Program-made: the position numbers and the translations under genes
The notes under the pieces: generated by a model
Databases searched by the model: none
Seen by the model: the letters and a program-made list of their open reading frames with translations, nothing else
What the model was told of the DNA's origin: nothing
Assembly: GCF_014204945.1 (NCBI RefSeq)
Contig: NZ_JACHMN010000002.1
Span: 1,440,503 to 1,504,502 of the forward strand
Source of the DNA: Allocatelliglobosispora scoriae
Lineage (GTDB): Bacteria > Actinomycetota > Actinomycetes > Mycobacteriales > Micromonosporaceae
Reading direction: 5' to 3'
DNA: 64,000 nt
Part shown: positions 49,250 to 57,765 of the stretch, piece by piece
Position numbering within the stretch: position 1 is the stretch's first letter
Layout of the letters: every line of letters begins with the position of its first letter

Positions 49250-50020
49250 TCAGCGGCCTTCTAGCCGGAGCGCCATCTCACGATAGCGGGAGACCGGCAC
49301 AAGGTGGACGCCGTGGAAGGCGCCACTCTCCCGCAGCGCCTCGATCTGCTCGAACGCGGCGTCGACCCCGGCCCGAGGATCGGCGGCGACCCGCTCGATC
49401 AGAGCGTCGGGGAACTCGATGTCGGGGATGGTCGCGGCGAGCCGCCGGGCCATCCCCGGACTCGCCAGCACCATCACCCCGGCATAGACGGGCATGTCCA
49501 GCGAGACCGAGTCCCGCCAGCGCAGCAGCGCCTCCACCGAGAAGCTCATCTGGGCGAACATGAAGTCGGCCGTCTTCTTGAAGCTGGGCACCTTGCGCAG
49601 CCCCGACGCGACGCCGATCCGGAACGGCGGGCACCCCGCGAAAGCCGGATCGTCGGCGAGCTGCCGGGTCTCCTCGATCATCGCGCGGACCGTGAGCTCG
49701 CTGGTGCGGTCGCCGACCGTCGGCTTGTCGCCATAGACGAAGAGGAACTCCTCGACGCCGTAGGCGGCGGCCGTCATCAGGTCGCGGCGGAAGCCGAGCA
49801 GGTTGCGGTCGCGTGAGTTGAGGCAGGCGATGCTGCGCCCGCCCATCGCCGCGACCTCGTGTGCCACGGCGATGCTGGAGACCGTGGCCCGGCCGATGTG
49901 GTTGTCAGGGATGAGGAACGAGTGCGCCACCGGAGCGAGAACGCCGATCTGGTGCCGGACGTGCCGCAGGTCCGGACGGGTCGGCGGCTCGATCTCGCAG
50001 ACGAGGTCAAAGGACGTCAC
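49250..50020 (-). CDS. Methylenetetrahydrofolate reductase-family protein
   Basis: 256 residues from GTG at 50020. TIM-barrel reductase features: FDLVCEIEPPTRPDL with the Glu equivalent to the MetF catalytic residue, RSIACLNSRDRNLLGF, GVEEFLFVYGDKPT, FRIGVASGL and FMFAQMSFSVEAL. MetF proteins reduce methylenetetrahydrofolate with FAD and NADH, but this is a shorter, divergent member (MetF about 295 residues), so substrate use is uncertain. It lies 10 bases after the ligase gene in the same direction. Confidence 0.75.
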   Translation of the reverse strand: MTSFDLVCEIEPPTRPDLRHVRHQIGVLAPVAHSFLIPDNHIGRATVSSIAVAHEVAAMGGRSIACLNSRDRNLLGFRRDLMTAAAYGVEEFLFVYGDKPTVGDRTSELTVRAMIEETRQLADDPAFAGCPPFRIGVASGLRKVPSFKKTADFMFAQMSFSVEALLRWRDSVSLDMPVYAGVMVLASPGMARRLAATIPDIEFPDALIERVAADPRAGVDAAFEQIEALRESGAFHGVHLVPVSRYREMALRLEGR

Positions 50021-50029
50021 CCGGCCAAC

Positions 50030-51100
50030 CTATCGTGCGGTCAGCACGTCGGCCAGATCGAACCGGACCACCTCTTCGAGCTGCTCGTAGGTGCACGACC
50101 GGGGGTCGCGGTCCTCGCGCCAGCGGTTGAACTGGGCGGTGTGGCGGAAGCGCTCGCCCTCCATGTGCTCGTAGCGCACCTCGACGACGCGCTCCGGGCG
50201 CAGCGGGGTGAAGGAGAGGTCCTTCCCGACCGACCAGCGGCTGCCCTCGGAGTTGCGCGGGGTGCGGTTGCCCTCCAACTGGTTGGCCCACGCCCACGGG
50301 TGCTCGTCGAAAGTGGTCACGAGCGGCTGCAGCTCCTCGAAGAGCTCCTTGCGCCGGGCGGCGGAGAAGGCGCCGATCACCCCGACGCTGACGAGCACCC
50401 CCTGGTCGTTGTAGAGGCCGAGCAGCAGCGATCCGATCACGTCGGGCCCCGACTTGTGCACGCGGTAACCGGCCACGACACAGTCCGCGGTGCGCTCGTG
50501 CTTGATCTTGAACATGGTGCGCTTGTCCGGCTCGTAGAGCCCGTCCAGCGGCTTCGCGATCACGCCGTCGAGGCCCGCGCCCTCGAACTGGTCGAACCAT
50601 TGCTGCGCGAGCGCGTTGTCGAGCGTGGTGGGCGTGAGGAAGACCGGCGCCTTCGACGCCGCGAGCGCCTCCTCCAGCGCCGCACGGCGCTCGGCGAAGG
50701 GGCGGCCGGTGAAGTCGTCGTCGCCCAGCGCCAGCAGGTCGAAGGCGACGAAGCTGGCCGGTGTCTCGCCCGCGAGCAGCTTCACCCGGCTCGCGGCGGG
50801 GTGGATGCGCTGCTGGAGCATGTCGAAGTTGAGCCGGTCGCCGCCGGGCTCGATCAGGATGATCTCGCCGTCGATGACGCACCGCTCCGGCAGGTTGGCC
50901 TGGAACGCCGTGACCAGCTCCGGGAAGTAGCGCGTCATCGGCTTCTCGTTGCGGCTGCCGATCTCGACCTCGTCGCCGTCGCGGAAGATGATCGATCGGA
51001 AGCCGTCCCACTTGGGTTCGAAGGACAGGTTGCCCTCGGGCAGCTTCTTGAGCGGCTTGGCCAGCATCGGTGAGACCGGCGGCAGGATCGGCAGGCGCAT
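50030..51100 (-). CDS. ligC: ATP-dependent DNA ligase (LigC-like)
   Basis: 356 residues from ATG at 51100. Nucleotidyltransferase motifs: EPKWDGFR with adenylated K30, ERCVIDGEIILI (motif III region), FVAFDLLALGDDD, LDGVIAKPLDG and TMFKIKHERTADCVV (motif V). The C-terminal OB fold follows (SVGVIGAFSAARRKEL). No polymerase or nuclease domain is attached, as in stand-alone LigC proteins of mycobacteria that assist repair. The MetF-like gene follows at 10 bases. Confidence 0.88.
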   Translation of the reverse strand: MRLPILPPVSPMLAKPLKKLPEGNLSFEPKWDGFRSIIFRDGDEVEIGSRNEKPMTRYFPELVTAFQANLPERCVIDGEIILIEPGGDRLNFDMLQQRIHPAASRVKLLAGETPASFVAFDLLALGDDDFTGRPFAERRAALEEALAASKAPVFLTPTTLDNALAQQWFDQFEGAGLDGVIAKPLDGLYEPDKRTMFKIKHERTADCVVAGYRVHKSGPDVIGSLLLGLYNDQGVLVSVGVIGAFSAARRKELFEELQPLVTTFDEHPWAWANQLEGNRTPRNSEGSRWSVGKDLSFTPLRPERVVEVRYEHMEGERFRHTAQFNRWREDRDPRSCTYEQLEEVVRFDLADVLTAR

Positions 51101-51317
51101 GGGTCCATTGTGACCCACTCGGGGCCGGCTCACGGCGTACCCGGAAAGGCGAGCGGAAGGCGCGCGGGCCGGGAGGCGGCCGAGCAGCCGCAACCGACCC
51201 ATCGCTGACCGGCGTTTTTTATTCTATATCCGTATTTGTCCTCTTTATCTCATATATCTTGCGTTGAATTGAGCTATGGGGCAGCCGGATGGCTATCTCG
51301 CCAGTTGGGGGACATGA

Positions 51318-52511
51318 ATGTTCACGATCAACTCCGGCCATCGCGCCGGGAAACTCCTTCGAGCGGTCGGCGGCACCGCGGTCGCCGCCCTCTTCATCAC
51401 CGGCCTGGCCGGGTGCAACTCCGACAGCGGCTCCGACGACGCCGCGGGCGGCGGCAACTGCGGCTTCGAGATCGCGTTCTTCGGCGCGCTCACCGGCTCC
51501 GCCGCAGGCCTCGGCGTCAACATCGAACAGGGTGCGGAGCTCGCGGTCGACCAGTACAACACCAAGAACGGCAAGGACTGCGTCACGCTGAAGAAGTTCG
51601 ACTCGCAGGGCAGCCCCGACGTGGCGCCGGGCCTCGCCCGCCAGCTCGTCACCGACAAGAAGATCCTCGGCATCGTCGGACCGGCCTTCTCCGGCGAGTC
51701 CGAGGCGGCGAACCCGATCTTCCAGGAGGCGGGCATCCCGCTCATCACGCCGTCGGCGACCCGGACCTCGCTCGCCACCAAGGGCTGGAAGGTCTTCCAC
51801 CGCGCGGTCGCCAACGACGACGCGCAGGGCCCCGCGGCCGCCGGCTACATCAAGAACTCGCTCAAGGCCGAGAAGGTCTTCGTCGGCGACGACCAGTCCG
51901 CATACGGCGCGGGCCTCGCCGACATCGTCAAGGCCAAGCTCGGCGGGCTCGTGGTCGCCAGCGACAAGACCGCCGCCGACGGCAAGCAGACCGACTTCTC
52001 CGCGACGGTCCAGAAGGTCGTCTCCAGCGGCTCGACCGCCTTCTTCTACGGCGGCTACTACCAGAACGCGGGCCTGCTGCGTAAGCAGCTCACGGCGGCC
52101 GGCTGGACCGGCACGCTCGTCGCGGGCGACGGCGTCAACGACCCCGGCTTCGCCAAGGCGGCCGGCAACGCGGCGGCCGCCGGCTCGATCGTGACCTGCC
52201 CCTGCGCCCCGGCGGCCAAGGCGGGCGGCACGTTCGTCGCCGACTACAAGGCGAAGTGGAACGTCGACCCGGGCACCTACAGCGACGTGGCCTTCGACGC
52301 GGCGAACATCCTGATGCAGGGCATCGGCGCCGGCAACACCACGCCGCAGAAGCTCAACGACTACCTGACCGGCGTCGACTACGCGGGCATCGCCAACACC
52401 TACAAGTTCACCTCCACCGGCGAGCTGGACCCGGCCCAGATCAAGGTCTGGGCCTTCAAGTTCGACGCCAACGGGACGGCTCAGCCGGACCAAGAGGCTC
52501 CGAAGATCTGA
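51318..52511 (+). CDS. Branched-chain amino acid ABC substrate-binding lipoprotein (LivK-like)
   Basis: 397 residues; ATG at 51318 with GGGGG upstream. Lipoprotein signal with lipobox GLAGC (Cys near 34). The periplasmic-binding fold of the LivJ/LivK type is clear: EIAFFGALTGSAAGLG, EQGAELAVDQYN, VGPAFSGESEAANPIF, ITPSATRTSLA, FHRAVANDDAQGPAAA and SDVAFDAANIL-like segment YSDVAFDAANI. It is the first gene of a five-gene uptake operon. An AT-rich stretch at 51213-51260 just upstream probably holds its promoter. Ligands of this family include branched-chain amino acids, amides and urea; the exact one is not predictable. Confidence 0.9.
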   Translation: MFTINSGHRAGKLLRAVGGTAVAALFITGLAGCNSDSGSDDAAGGGNCGFEIAFFGALTGSAAGLGVNIEQGAELAVDQYNTKNGKDCVTLKKFDSQGSPDVAPGLARQLVTDKKILGIVGPAFSGESEAANPIFQEAGIPLITPSATRTSLATKGWKVFHRAVANDDAQGPAAAGYIKNSLKAEKVFVGDDQSAYGAGLADIVKAKLGGLVVASDKTAADGKQTDFSATVQKVVSSGSTAFFYGGYYQNAGLLRKQLTAAGWTGTLVAGDGVNDPGFAKAAGNAAAAGSIVTCPCAPAAKAGGTFVADYKAKWNVDPGTYSDVAFDAANILMQGIGAGNTTPQKLNDYLTGVDYAGIANTYKFTSTGELDPAQIKVWAFKFDANGTAQPDQEAPKI

Positions 52512-52564
52512 TCGCCACCGCCGCTGGGGGCACGTCGCCCCCAGCGGCTCTGCCTGGAGGCACC

Positions 52565-53515
52565 GTGAACTTCTCCGACCTGATCCGCGACTTCGGCCCA
52601 CTCACCATCACCGGGCTCGCGCAAGGCGCGATCATCGCCCTGTTCGCCCTCGGTTACACCCTCGTCTACGGCGTGCTGCGGCTCATCAACTTCGCCCACT
52701 CCGAGGTCTTCATGGTGGGGACCTTCGCCTGCCTCGTCGTCTGGGGCTGGTTCGGCCTCGACCAGAACTCCGCCACCCCGGCCACCGGCGCCGTCATCGG
52801 CCTGCTCGTGCTGGGCCTGATCGGCGCCATGGTCGTCTCCGGGGTGATGGCGCTCATCGTCGAGGTCGCCGCCTACCGGCCGCTGCGCCGCCGCAACGCA
52901 CCGCCGCTCGCCTTCCTCATCACCGCCATCGGCGCCTCGGTCGTCATCTCCGAGGCCGTCGGCATCAAGACCGACCGCAACATCCGCGGGGTACCGCCGC
53001 TGATCCAGCCGTCGACGGTCTTCCAGATCGGCAACATGAAGGTCACCAACCTGCAGATCCTCATCATCGTGCTGGCGCTGGTGATGATGTTCGTGCTCGA
53101 CCGCTTCATCAACGGCACCCGGCTGGGCCGGGGCGTCCGCGCGGTCGCCCAGAACCCCGACAGCGCGGCGCTGATGGGCGTCAACAAGACCCGGGTGATC
53201 TCCCTCGTCTTCCTGCTCGGCGGCGTGATGGCCGGTGTCGCCTCCGTCATGTACGTCCTGAAGATCGGCGACACCCGCTACGACGCGGGCTTCCTGCTCG
53301 GCATCGAGGCCTTCACCGCGGCCGTGCTCGGCGGCATCGGCAACCTGCGCGGCGCGCTGATCGGCGGCTTCATCCTCGGTGTCGCCGAGAATTACGGCGC
53401 CGGGCTCTTCGGCACCCAGTGGAAGAACGTGGTCGCCTTCGTGCTGCTCATCGCGATCCTGATGTTCCGCCCCACCGGTCTGCTCGGCGAGTCGCTGGGA
53501 CGGGCCCGCGCATGA
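52565..53515 (+). CDS. livH: Branched-chain amino acid ABC permease LivH
   Basis: 316 residues from GTG at 52565 (GGAGG 5 bases upstream). Eight or more membrane helices; LivH signature ITGLAQGAIIALFALGYTL, YGVLRLINFAHSEVFMVG and the ATPase-contact loop GRGVRAVAQNPDSAALMGV. It pairs with LivM to form the membrane channel. It follows the binding protein by 53 bases and overlaps livM. Confidence 0.93.
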   Translation: MNFSDLIRDFGPLTITGLAQGAIIALFALGYTLVYGVLRLINFAHSEVFMVGTFACLVVWGWFGLDQNSATPATGAVIGLLVLGLIGAMVVSGVMALIVEVAAYRPLRRRNAPPLAFLITAIGASVVISEAVGIKTDRNIRGVPPLIQPSTVFQIGNMKVTNLQILIIVLALVMMFVLDRFINGTRLGRGVRAVAQNPDSAALMGVNKTRVISLVFLLGGVMAGVASVMYVLKIGDTRYDAGFLLGIEAFTAAVLGGIGNLRGALIGGFILGVAENYGAGLFGTQWKNVVAFVLLIAILMFRPTGLLGESLGRARA

Positions 53516-54639
53516 GCCAGCATCGCAAGTCGACCGGCGGATCCGGCGGCATCCACCTCGGACTCGACTCCATCCGGCAGTGGTTCCAGGGCCTGCCGAA
53601 GCTCGCCCGCTGGGGCATCGGCGCGGTGGGCGTCCTCGCGGCGTTCCTGCTGCCCTATGTCGGGTCGATCCCGCTGATCGGGCCGCAGATCGAGACCCAG
53701 GGCGTGGACTGGCCGAGCGCCCTGTTCAACATGTCGTACTTCGTGCTGCTGGCGCTCGGCCTCAACGTCGTCGTCGGCTACGCAGGCCTGCTGGACCTGG
53801 GGTATGTCGGCTTCTTCGCCATCGGCGCATACACCGTCGCCGTCCTCTGCTCCCCCGACAGCGAGCTCGGCACGATGTGGCCGTGGCTCGCCGCCGTGCC
53901 GATCGCCATCGTCATGACGATGCTCTCCGGCCTGATCCTCGGCTGGCCGACCCTGCGGCTGCGCGGCGACTACCTGGCGATCGTGACGCTGGGCTTCGCC
54001 GAGATCATCCGCATCGTCGCCGACAGCTCCGAATTCCTCCGCGGCGACCGGGGCTTCGGCGGCATCCCGCACCCGCCGGGCAGGCTGCCCGACGGTGCGG
54101 CGATCTTCGGCGTCCGCGACGCCACGCCCTATTTCTGGCTCGGCCTCTGCGTGATCCTGCTGGTCATCGTCATCGTCCGCAACCTCGACCGCAGCCGGGT
54201 CGGCCGGTCCTGGGTCGCGGTCCGCGAGGACGAGGAGGCCGCGGAGATCATGGGGGTACGCACGATCAAGTTCAAGCTGTGGGCCTTCGCCACCGGTGCG
54301 GCCGTCGCGGGGCTGGGCGGCGTACTCTTCGCCGGCATCCAGGGCTTCATGAACTCGTCGACCTTCATCCTCCAGTTCTCGATCCTGATCCTCGCCGGTG
54401 TCGTGATGGGCGGCGCGGGCAACATCGCCGGCGCGATCCTCGGCGGCGCGATCATCGCCTACATCCCCGACCGGCTGCGCGGCGTCGAGATCGCCGGGAC
54501 CGATGCCTTCGAGTACCGGTTCCTCATCTTCGGCCTCGCGATCATCCTGATCATGATCTTCCGGCCGCAGGGCATCATCCCGAGCCGCCGCCGCGCCATG
54601 GAGTTCAAGGACCGGGCCGGAGAGGTGGCACCGCAGTGA
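53512..54639 (+). CDS. livM: Branched-chain amino acid ABC permease LivM
   Basis: 375 residues from ATG at 53512 (ATGA overlap). An N-terminal cytoplasmic stretch of about 35 residues precedes the helices. LivM signature ALGLNVVVGYAGLLDLGYVG, FFAIGAYT and WVAVREDEEAAEIMGVRTI contact loop, ending IIFRPQGIIPSRRR (in short FRPQGIIPSRRR). Second half of the transporter channel. Confidence 0.93.
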   Translation: MSQHRKSTGGSGGIHLGLDSIRQWFQGLPKLARWGIGAVGVLAAFLLPYVGSIPLIGPQIETQGVDWPSALFNMSYFVLLALGLNVVVGYAGLLDLGYVGFFAIGAYTVAVLCSPDSELGTMWPWLAAVPIAIVMTMLSGLILGWPTLRLRGDYLAIVTLGFAEIIRIVADSSEFLRGDRGFGGIPHPPGRLPDGAAIFGVRDATPYFWLGLCVILLVIVIVRNLDRSRVGRSWVAVREDEEAAEIMGVRTIKFKLWAFATGAAVAGLGGVLFAGIQGFMNSSTFILQFSILILAGVVMGGAGNIAGAILGGAIIAYIPDRLRGVEIAGTDAFEYRFLIFGLAIILIMIFRPQGIIPSRRRAMEFKDRAGEVAPQ

Positions 54640-55532
54640 GCGAACCCGTCAGCGACGACCGCACCTGGGACGACGCGACCGCCGGTACGCCGGTCGACGC
54701 GCCGATCCCGACCTCGAACGGGTCGTCCGGTCCGGATGCGGCGGTCCGGCATCCGCACCCGGGCGCGCTGCTGGAGGTCGACGACGTCACCCTGCGCTTC
54801 GGCGGCCTGGTGGCACTCGACAAGGTCAACTTCTCGATCTACCCCGGTGAGATCTTCGGTCTCATCGGGCCCAACGGCGCGGGCAAGACGACCTGCTTCA
54901 ACGTGATGACCGGCGTCTACCGCCCGACCAGCGGCGAGATCAGGTTCGAGGGGCAGCCGCTCACCGGGAAGAAGAAGCACGAGATCACCCGGCTCGGCAT
55001 CGCGCGTACCTTCCAGAACATCCGGCTCTTCCCCGAGATGACCGCGCTGGAGAACGTCATGGTCGGCGCCGACGCCCGGCACCTCACCAGCGTGCCCGGC
55101 GCGCTCTTCCGGCTGCCCCGGCACCGCCGCGAGGAGCGCGAGGGCCGGGAGAAGTCGATGGAGCTGCTGCGCACCGTCGGCATCGAGAAGCGGGCCGGGG
55201 AGGTGTCGCGCAGCCTGCCCTACGGCGACCAGCGCCGGTTGGAGATCGCCCGGGCGCTCGCCACCGACCCGAAGCTGCTCTGCCTCGACGAGCCGGCGGC
55301 CGGTTTCAACCCGGCGGAGAAGGAGCGGCTGCTCACGCTGATCCGCGGGATCCGCGACAGCGGCGTGACGATCCTGCTGGTCGAGCACGACATGCGCCTC
55401 GTCATGGGGGTCGTGGACCGGCTCGTGGTGCTGGAGTTCGGCCGCAAGATCGCCGATGGGCAGCCGGCCAAGGTACGCACGGATCCGCGGGTCATCGCCG
55501 CTTACCTGGGAGAGCCGACCGATGCTGCTTGA
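54636..55532 (+). CDS. livG: Branched-chain amino acid ABC ATP-binding protein LivG
   Basis: 298 residues from GTG at 54636 (GTGA overlap). Walker A GPNGAGKTT, Q-loop FQNIRLFPEMT, signature SLPYGDQRRLEIARAL (an SLPYG variant typical of LivG), Walker B LLCLDEPAAG and H-loop VEHDM. An unusual N-terminal tail of about 40 residues, rich in Asp, Ser and Pro, precedes the ATPase core and is not typical of LivG. It overlaps livF by 11 bases. Confidence 0.93.
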   Translation: MSEPVSDDRTWDDATAGTPVDAPIPTSNGSSGPDAAVRHPHPGALLEVDDVTLRFGGLVALDKVNFSIYPGEIFGLIGPNGAGKTTCFNVMTGVYRPTSGEIRFEGQPLTGKKKHEITRLGIARTFQNIRLFPEMTALENVMVGADARHLTSVPGALFRLPRHRREEREGREKSMELLRTVGIEKRAGEVSRSLPYGDQRRLEIARALATDPKLLCLDEPAAGFNPAEKERLLTLIRGIRDSGVTILLVEHDMRLVMGVVDRLVVLEFGRKIADGQPAKVRTDPRVIAAYLGEPTDAA

Positions 55533-56232
55533 GATCTCCGACATCACCCTGCTCTACGGCCGGATCCAGGCGCTGCACGGGATCAGCCTGCACGTCGACG
55601 AGGGCGAGATCGTCGCGATGATCGGTGCCAACGGCGCCGGGAAGTCGACCACGATGCGGGCCGTCTCGGGGCTCCGGCCGGTGGCGAGCGGGTCGATCAA
55701 GTTCAACGGCGAGGACATCACCCGTCTACGGGCCGACCTGCGGGTGGTTCGCGGCATCTGCCAGTCGCCCGAGGGCCGGGGGCTCTTCCCGGGCATGTCG
55801 GTGCAGGAGAACCTGGACATGGGGGCCTATACCCGACGGGATGCGGCCGGGATCCGTACCGATCAGGATCGCGTCTTTGAGCTCTTCCCCCGGCTGGCCG
55901 AGCGCCGCAAGCAGATCGGCGGCACCCTCTCGGGCGGCGAGCAGCAGATGCTGGCGGTCGGCCGGGCCCTGATGAGCCGCCCCAAGCTGCTGCTCCTGGA
56001 CGAGCCGAGCATGGGGCTGGCCCCGATGCTGATCCAGCAGATCTTCAACATCATCACCGAGATCAACCAGCAGGGCATGACCATCCTCCTGGTGGAGCAG
56101 AACGCCCAGCAGGCCCTGAGCAGGGCGCACCGGGGTTACGTCCTGGAGACCGGCCGCATCGTCAAGACGGGAACGGGCGCCGACCTCCTCCACGACCCGG
56201 TGGTCAAGGAGGCCTACCTCGGCGTCGCGTAA
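55522..56232 (+). CDS. livF: Branched-chain amino acid ABC ATP-binding protein LivF
   Basis: 236 residues from ATG at 55522. Walker A GANGAGKST, signature LSGGEQQMLAVGRAL, Walker B LLLLDEPSMGLAP and switch VEQNAQQAL are all intact. It pairs with LivG to drive import. Final gene of the operon; 11 bases downstream a long hairpin element begins and may terminate transcription from both sides. Confidence 0.94.
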   Translation: MLLEISDITLLYGRIQALHGISLHVDEGEIVAMIGANGAGKSTTMRAVSGLRPVASGSIKFNGEDITRLRADLRVVRGICQSPEGRGLFPGMSVQENLDMGAYTRRDAAGIRTDQDRVFELFPRLAERRKQIGGTLSGGEQQMLAVGRALMSRPKLLLLDEPSMGLAPMLIQQIFNIITEINQQGMTILLVEQNAQQALSRAHRGYVLETGRIVKTGTGADLLHDPVVKEAYLGVA

Positions 56233-56243
56233 GCCCTCATATT

Positions 56244-56313
56244 CGCGTTGATCAAGGGAAGACTCACCATCTCGGGTGTCCGATTTGCGGCGAGTCTTCC
56301 CTTGATCAACGCG
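56244..56313. repeat. Long palindromic element between convergent genes
   Basis: Perfect 22-bp arms (left begins CGCGTTGATCAAGGGAAGAC) with a 26-base loop. It lies between the livF stop and the stop of the minus-strand SRPBCC gene, the same position type as family B elements, but its sequence is unrelated. Probable bidirectional terminator. Confidence 0.8.
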
Positions 56314-56323
56314 ATTTTGGTGC

Positions 56324-56818
56324 TTACTGCCCGGCTAGGGGCCTACCGGTTTCGAGGAGGGACTTCAGGTCGCTGAGGACGTAGACCCAGCCGCCGCCGG
56401 CGTTGGGGATTCGGCCGGTGACCATCTCCTCCGTCAGGGGGGCGTTGTCCAACTCGTGGGTGATCGTGAGCTTGCAGACGCCGGGGGCGGTCTCGGTGAT
56501 CTTGTAGGTCAGCCGCTTAGGCCCCTCAGCCTTGATCTCGTCGCTCCAGAGGAAACGCCAGGTCTGCACGAGTTTGTGCGGCGGGTCGGCCTCGATGACC
56601 TCGCCGTCGACGACATGCTCCGGCATGCCCATCGCCTGCATCTCCGGGCCCGCATCGCTGCGGAAGGCACCGCCGGGGCGCAGGTCGTAGTCCGAGCGGC
56701 AGGCGTAGCCGTAGCGCTCGGTCCAGTCGGGCTGGGTGATCGCGTCCCAGATCGCCTGGGCGCCGGCCCGGATGTAGACCTCGTTCACCTGGGTGATGGT
56801 GGTCGTCGCTGCGTTCAT
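56324..56818 (-). CDS. SRPBCC (AHSA1-like) ligand-binding protein
   Basis: 164 residues from ATG at 56818 (ATGA overlap with the ArsR gene). AHSA1/SRPBCC fold: VNEVYIRAGAQAIWDAITQPD, DLRPGGAFRSD, VVDGEVIEADPPHKLVQTW, TYKITETAPGVCKLTITHE and a C-terminal helix VYVLSDLKSLLETG. These proteins form a hydrophobic pocket, with unknown ligands in ArsR-paired members. Co-expressed with and probably regulated by the ArsR protein. Confidence 0.88.
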   Translation of the reverse strand: MNAATTTITQVNEVYIRAGAQAIWDAITQPDWTERYGYACRSDYDLRPGGAFRSDAGPEMQAMGMPEHVVDGEVIEADPPHKLVQTWRFLWSDEIKAEGPKRLTYKITETAPGVCKLTITHELDNAPLTEEMVTGRIPNAGGGWVYVLSDLKSLLETGRPLAGQ

Positions 56819-57156
56819 GGCTGTTCCTCCAGTTCCTTCTTGAGTTCTATCAGCGCGGTGACCTGGCGTTCGGTGTATTTGTCGATCCATCGGTCATGGA
56901 TCTGACGGATCGGCACCGCGTTGAGGAAGTGCAACTTCTCGCGGCCCGACCGCCTGGTGACGACGAGCCCGGCCTCCTCCAGCACCTTCAGGTGCTTCAT
57001 GACCCCGAACCGGGTCATCTCGAGCGAGGACTCCAGCTCCGTCAACGTGGCACCGTCCTTGGCGAAGAGCCGGTCCAGCAGGAATCGCCTGGTCGGATCG
57101 GCCAACGCCTTGAATACGAGGTCGTCGTCGCTCACCCCTTCAAAATAGGTGACCAT
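56815..57156 (-). CDS. ArsR-family winged-helix regulator
   Basis: 113 residues if ATG at 57156 is used; GTG at 57135 gives 106 residues and matches the usual family start (SDDDLVFKALADPTRR). Neither has a clear ribosome site, suggesting leaderless translation. Winged helix: VFKALADPTRRFLLDRLF, TLTELESSLEMTRFGVMKHL, KVLEEAGLVVTRRSGREKL. No metal-binding Cys motif. A perfect palindrome covers the first start codon and is its likely operator. It pairs with the SRPBCC gene behind it, and a YCII gene diverges on the other side. Confidence 0.85.
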   Translation of the reverse strand: MVTYFEGVSDDDLVFKALADPTRRFLLDRLFAKDGATLTELESSLEMTRFGVMKHLKVLEEAGLVVTRRSGREKLHFLNAVPIRQIHDRWIDKYTERQVTALIELKKELEEQP

Positions 57157-57164
57157 TTGGTCAC
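57149..57164. promoter_or_regulatory. Candidate ArsR operator
   Basis: GTGACC-ATTT-GGTCAC is a perfect 6-bp-arm palindrome overlapping the upstream ArsR start codon and 70 bases from the divergent YCII gene, so one site could control both directions. Confidence 0.65.
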
Positions 57165-57234
57165 ATGTCAAGCCGATGTCGAGAACCCGGGTTCCGCTCC
57201 GACCCACCTGCAAACACTGATAGGGAGTGAAGTC

Positions 57235-57597
57235 GTGAAGTACATGCTGCTGATCTACAACAACCAGGCGGACCTGGCCGGACTGCCCGCTGCCGAGCTC
57301 GACGCGTTCATGGCGGAGGTCGACGTCGTCATGGCCGAGCTGACCGAGTCGGGCGAGCTCATCGGTGGCGAAGCGCTCGCGGACCCGGTCCAGACCAAGA
57401 CCGTCCGGGTACGCAACGGAGTCCCCGCCGTCACCGACGGGCCCTTCATCGAGACGAAGGAGCAGTTCGCCGGGTACCTGATGATCGAGACGGATCGCCC
57501 CGAGCGTGCCGTGGAGATCGCGGCACGCTGGCCGGACGCGTCCCGCTGGGCGATGGAGGTGCGCCCCGTCATGGCGGCGGGCGGACTGGAGATGTAG
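57235..57597 (+). CDS. YCII-family (DGPF-type) protein
   Basis: 120 residues from GTG at 57235 (GGGAG 8 bases upstream). YCII fold with the conserved DGPFIETKEQFAGYLMIE segment that gives the family the DGPF name; start MKYMLLIYNNQADLAGLP is also typical. Small ferredoxin-like dimers in this family often accompany ECF sigma factors or ArsR/SRPBCC pairs; function unknown. It diverges from the ArsR gene and shares its operator region. Confidence 0.88.
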   Translation: MKYMLLIYNNQADLAGLPAAELDAFMAEVDVVMAELTESGELIGGEALADPVQTKTVRVRNGVPAVTDGPFIETKEQFAGYLMIETDRPERAVEIAARWPDASRWAMEVRPVMAAGGLEM

Positions 57598-57765
57598 CGG
57601 TCGGCGTACCGGCCGGGGGTTCTTGTTCTGGACCTTGACACCCGGCTGGCAATAATCTTCGATACATGAATGTCGAGCGAAGGAACTCGACATGGCTCCC
57701 CGGGGCCGCCTCGGACGTGACCGAGGCGGCCTCGCCGTAAACCCCCAACGGTCGAGGAGAAATTC

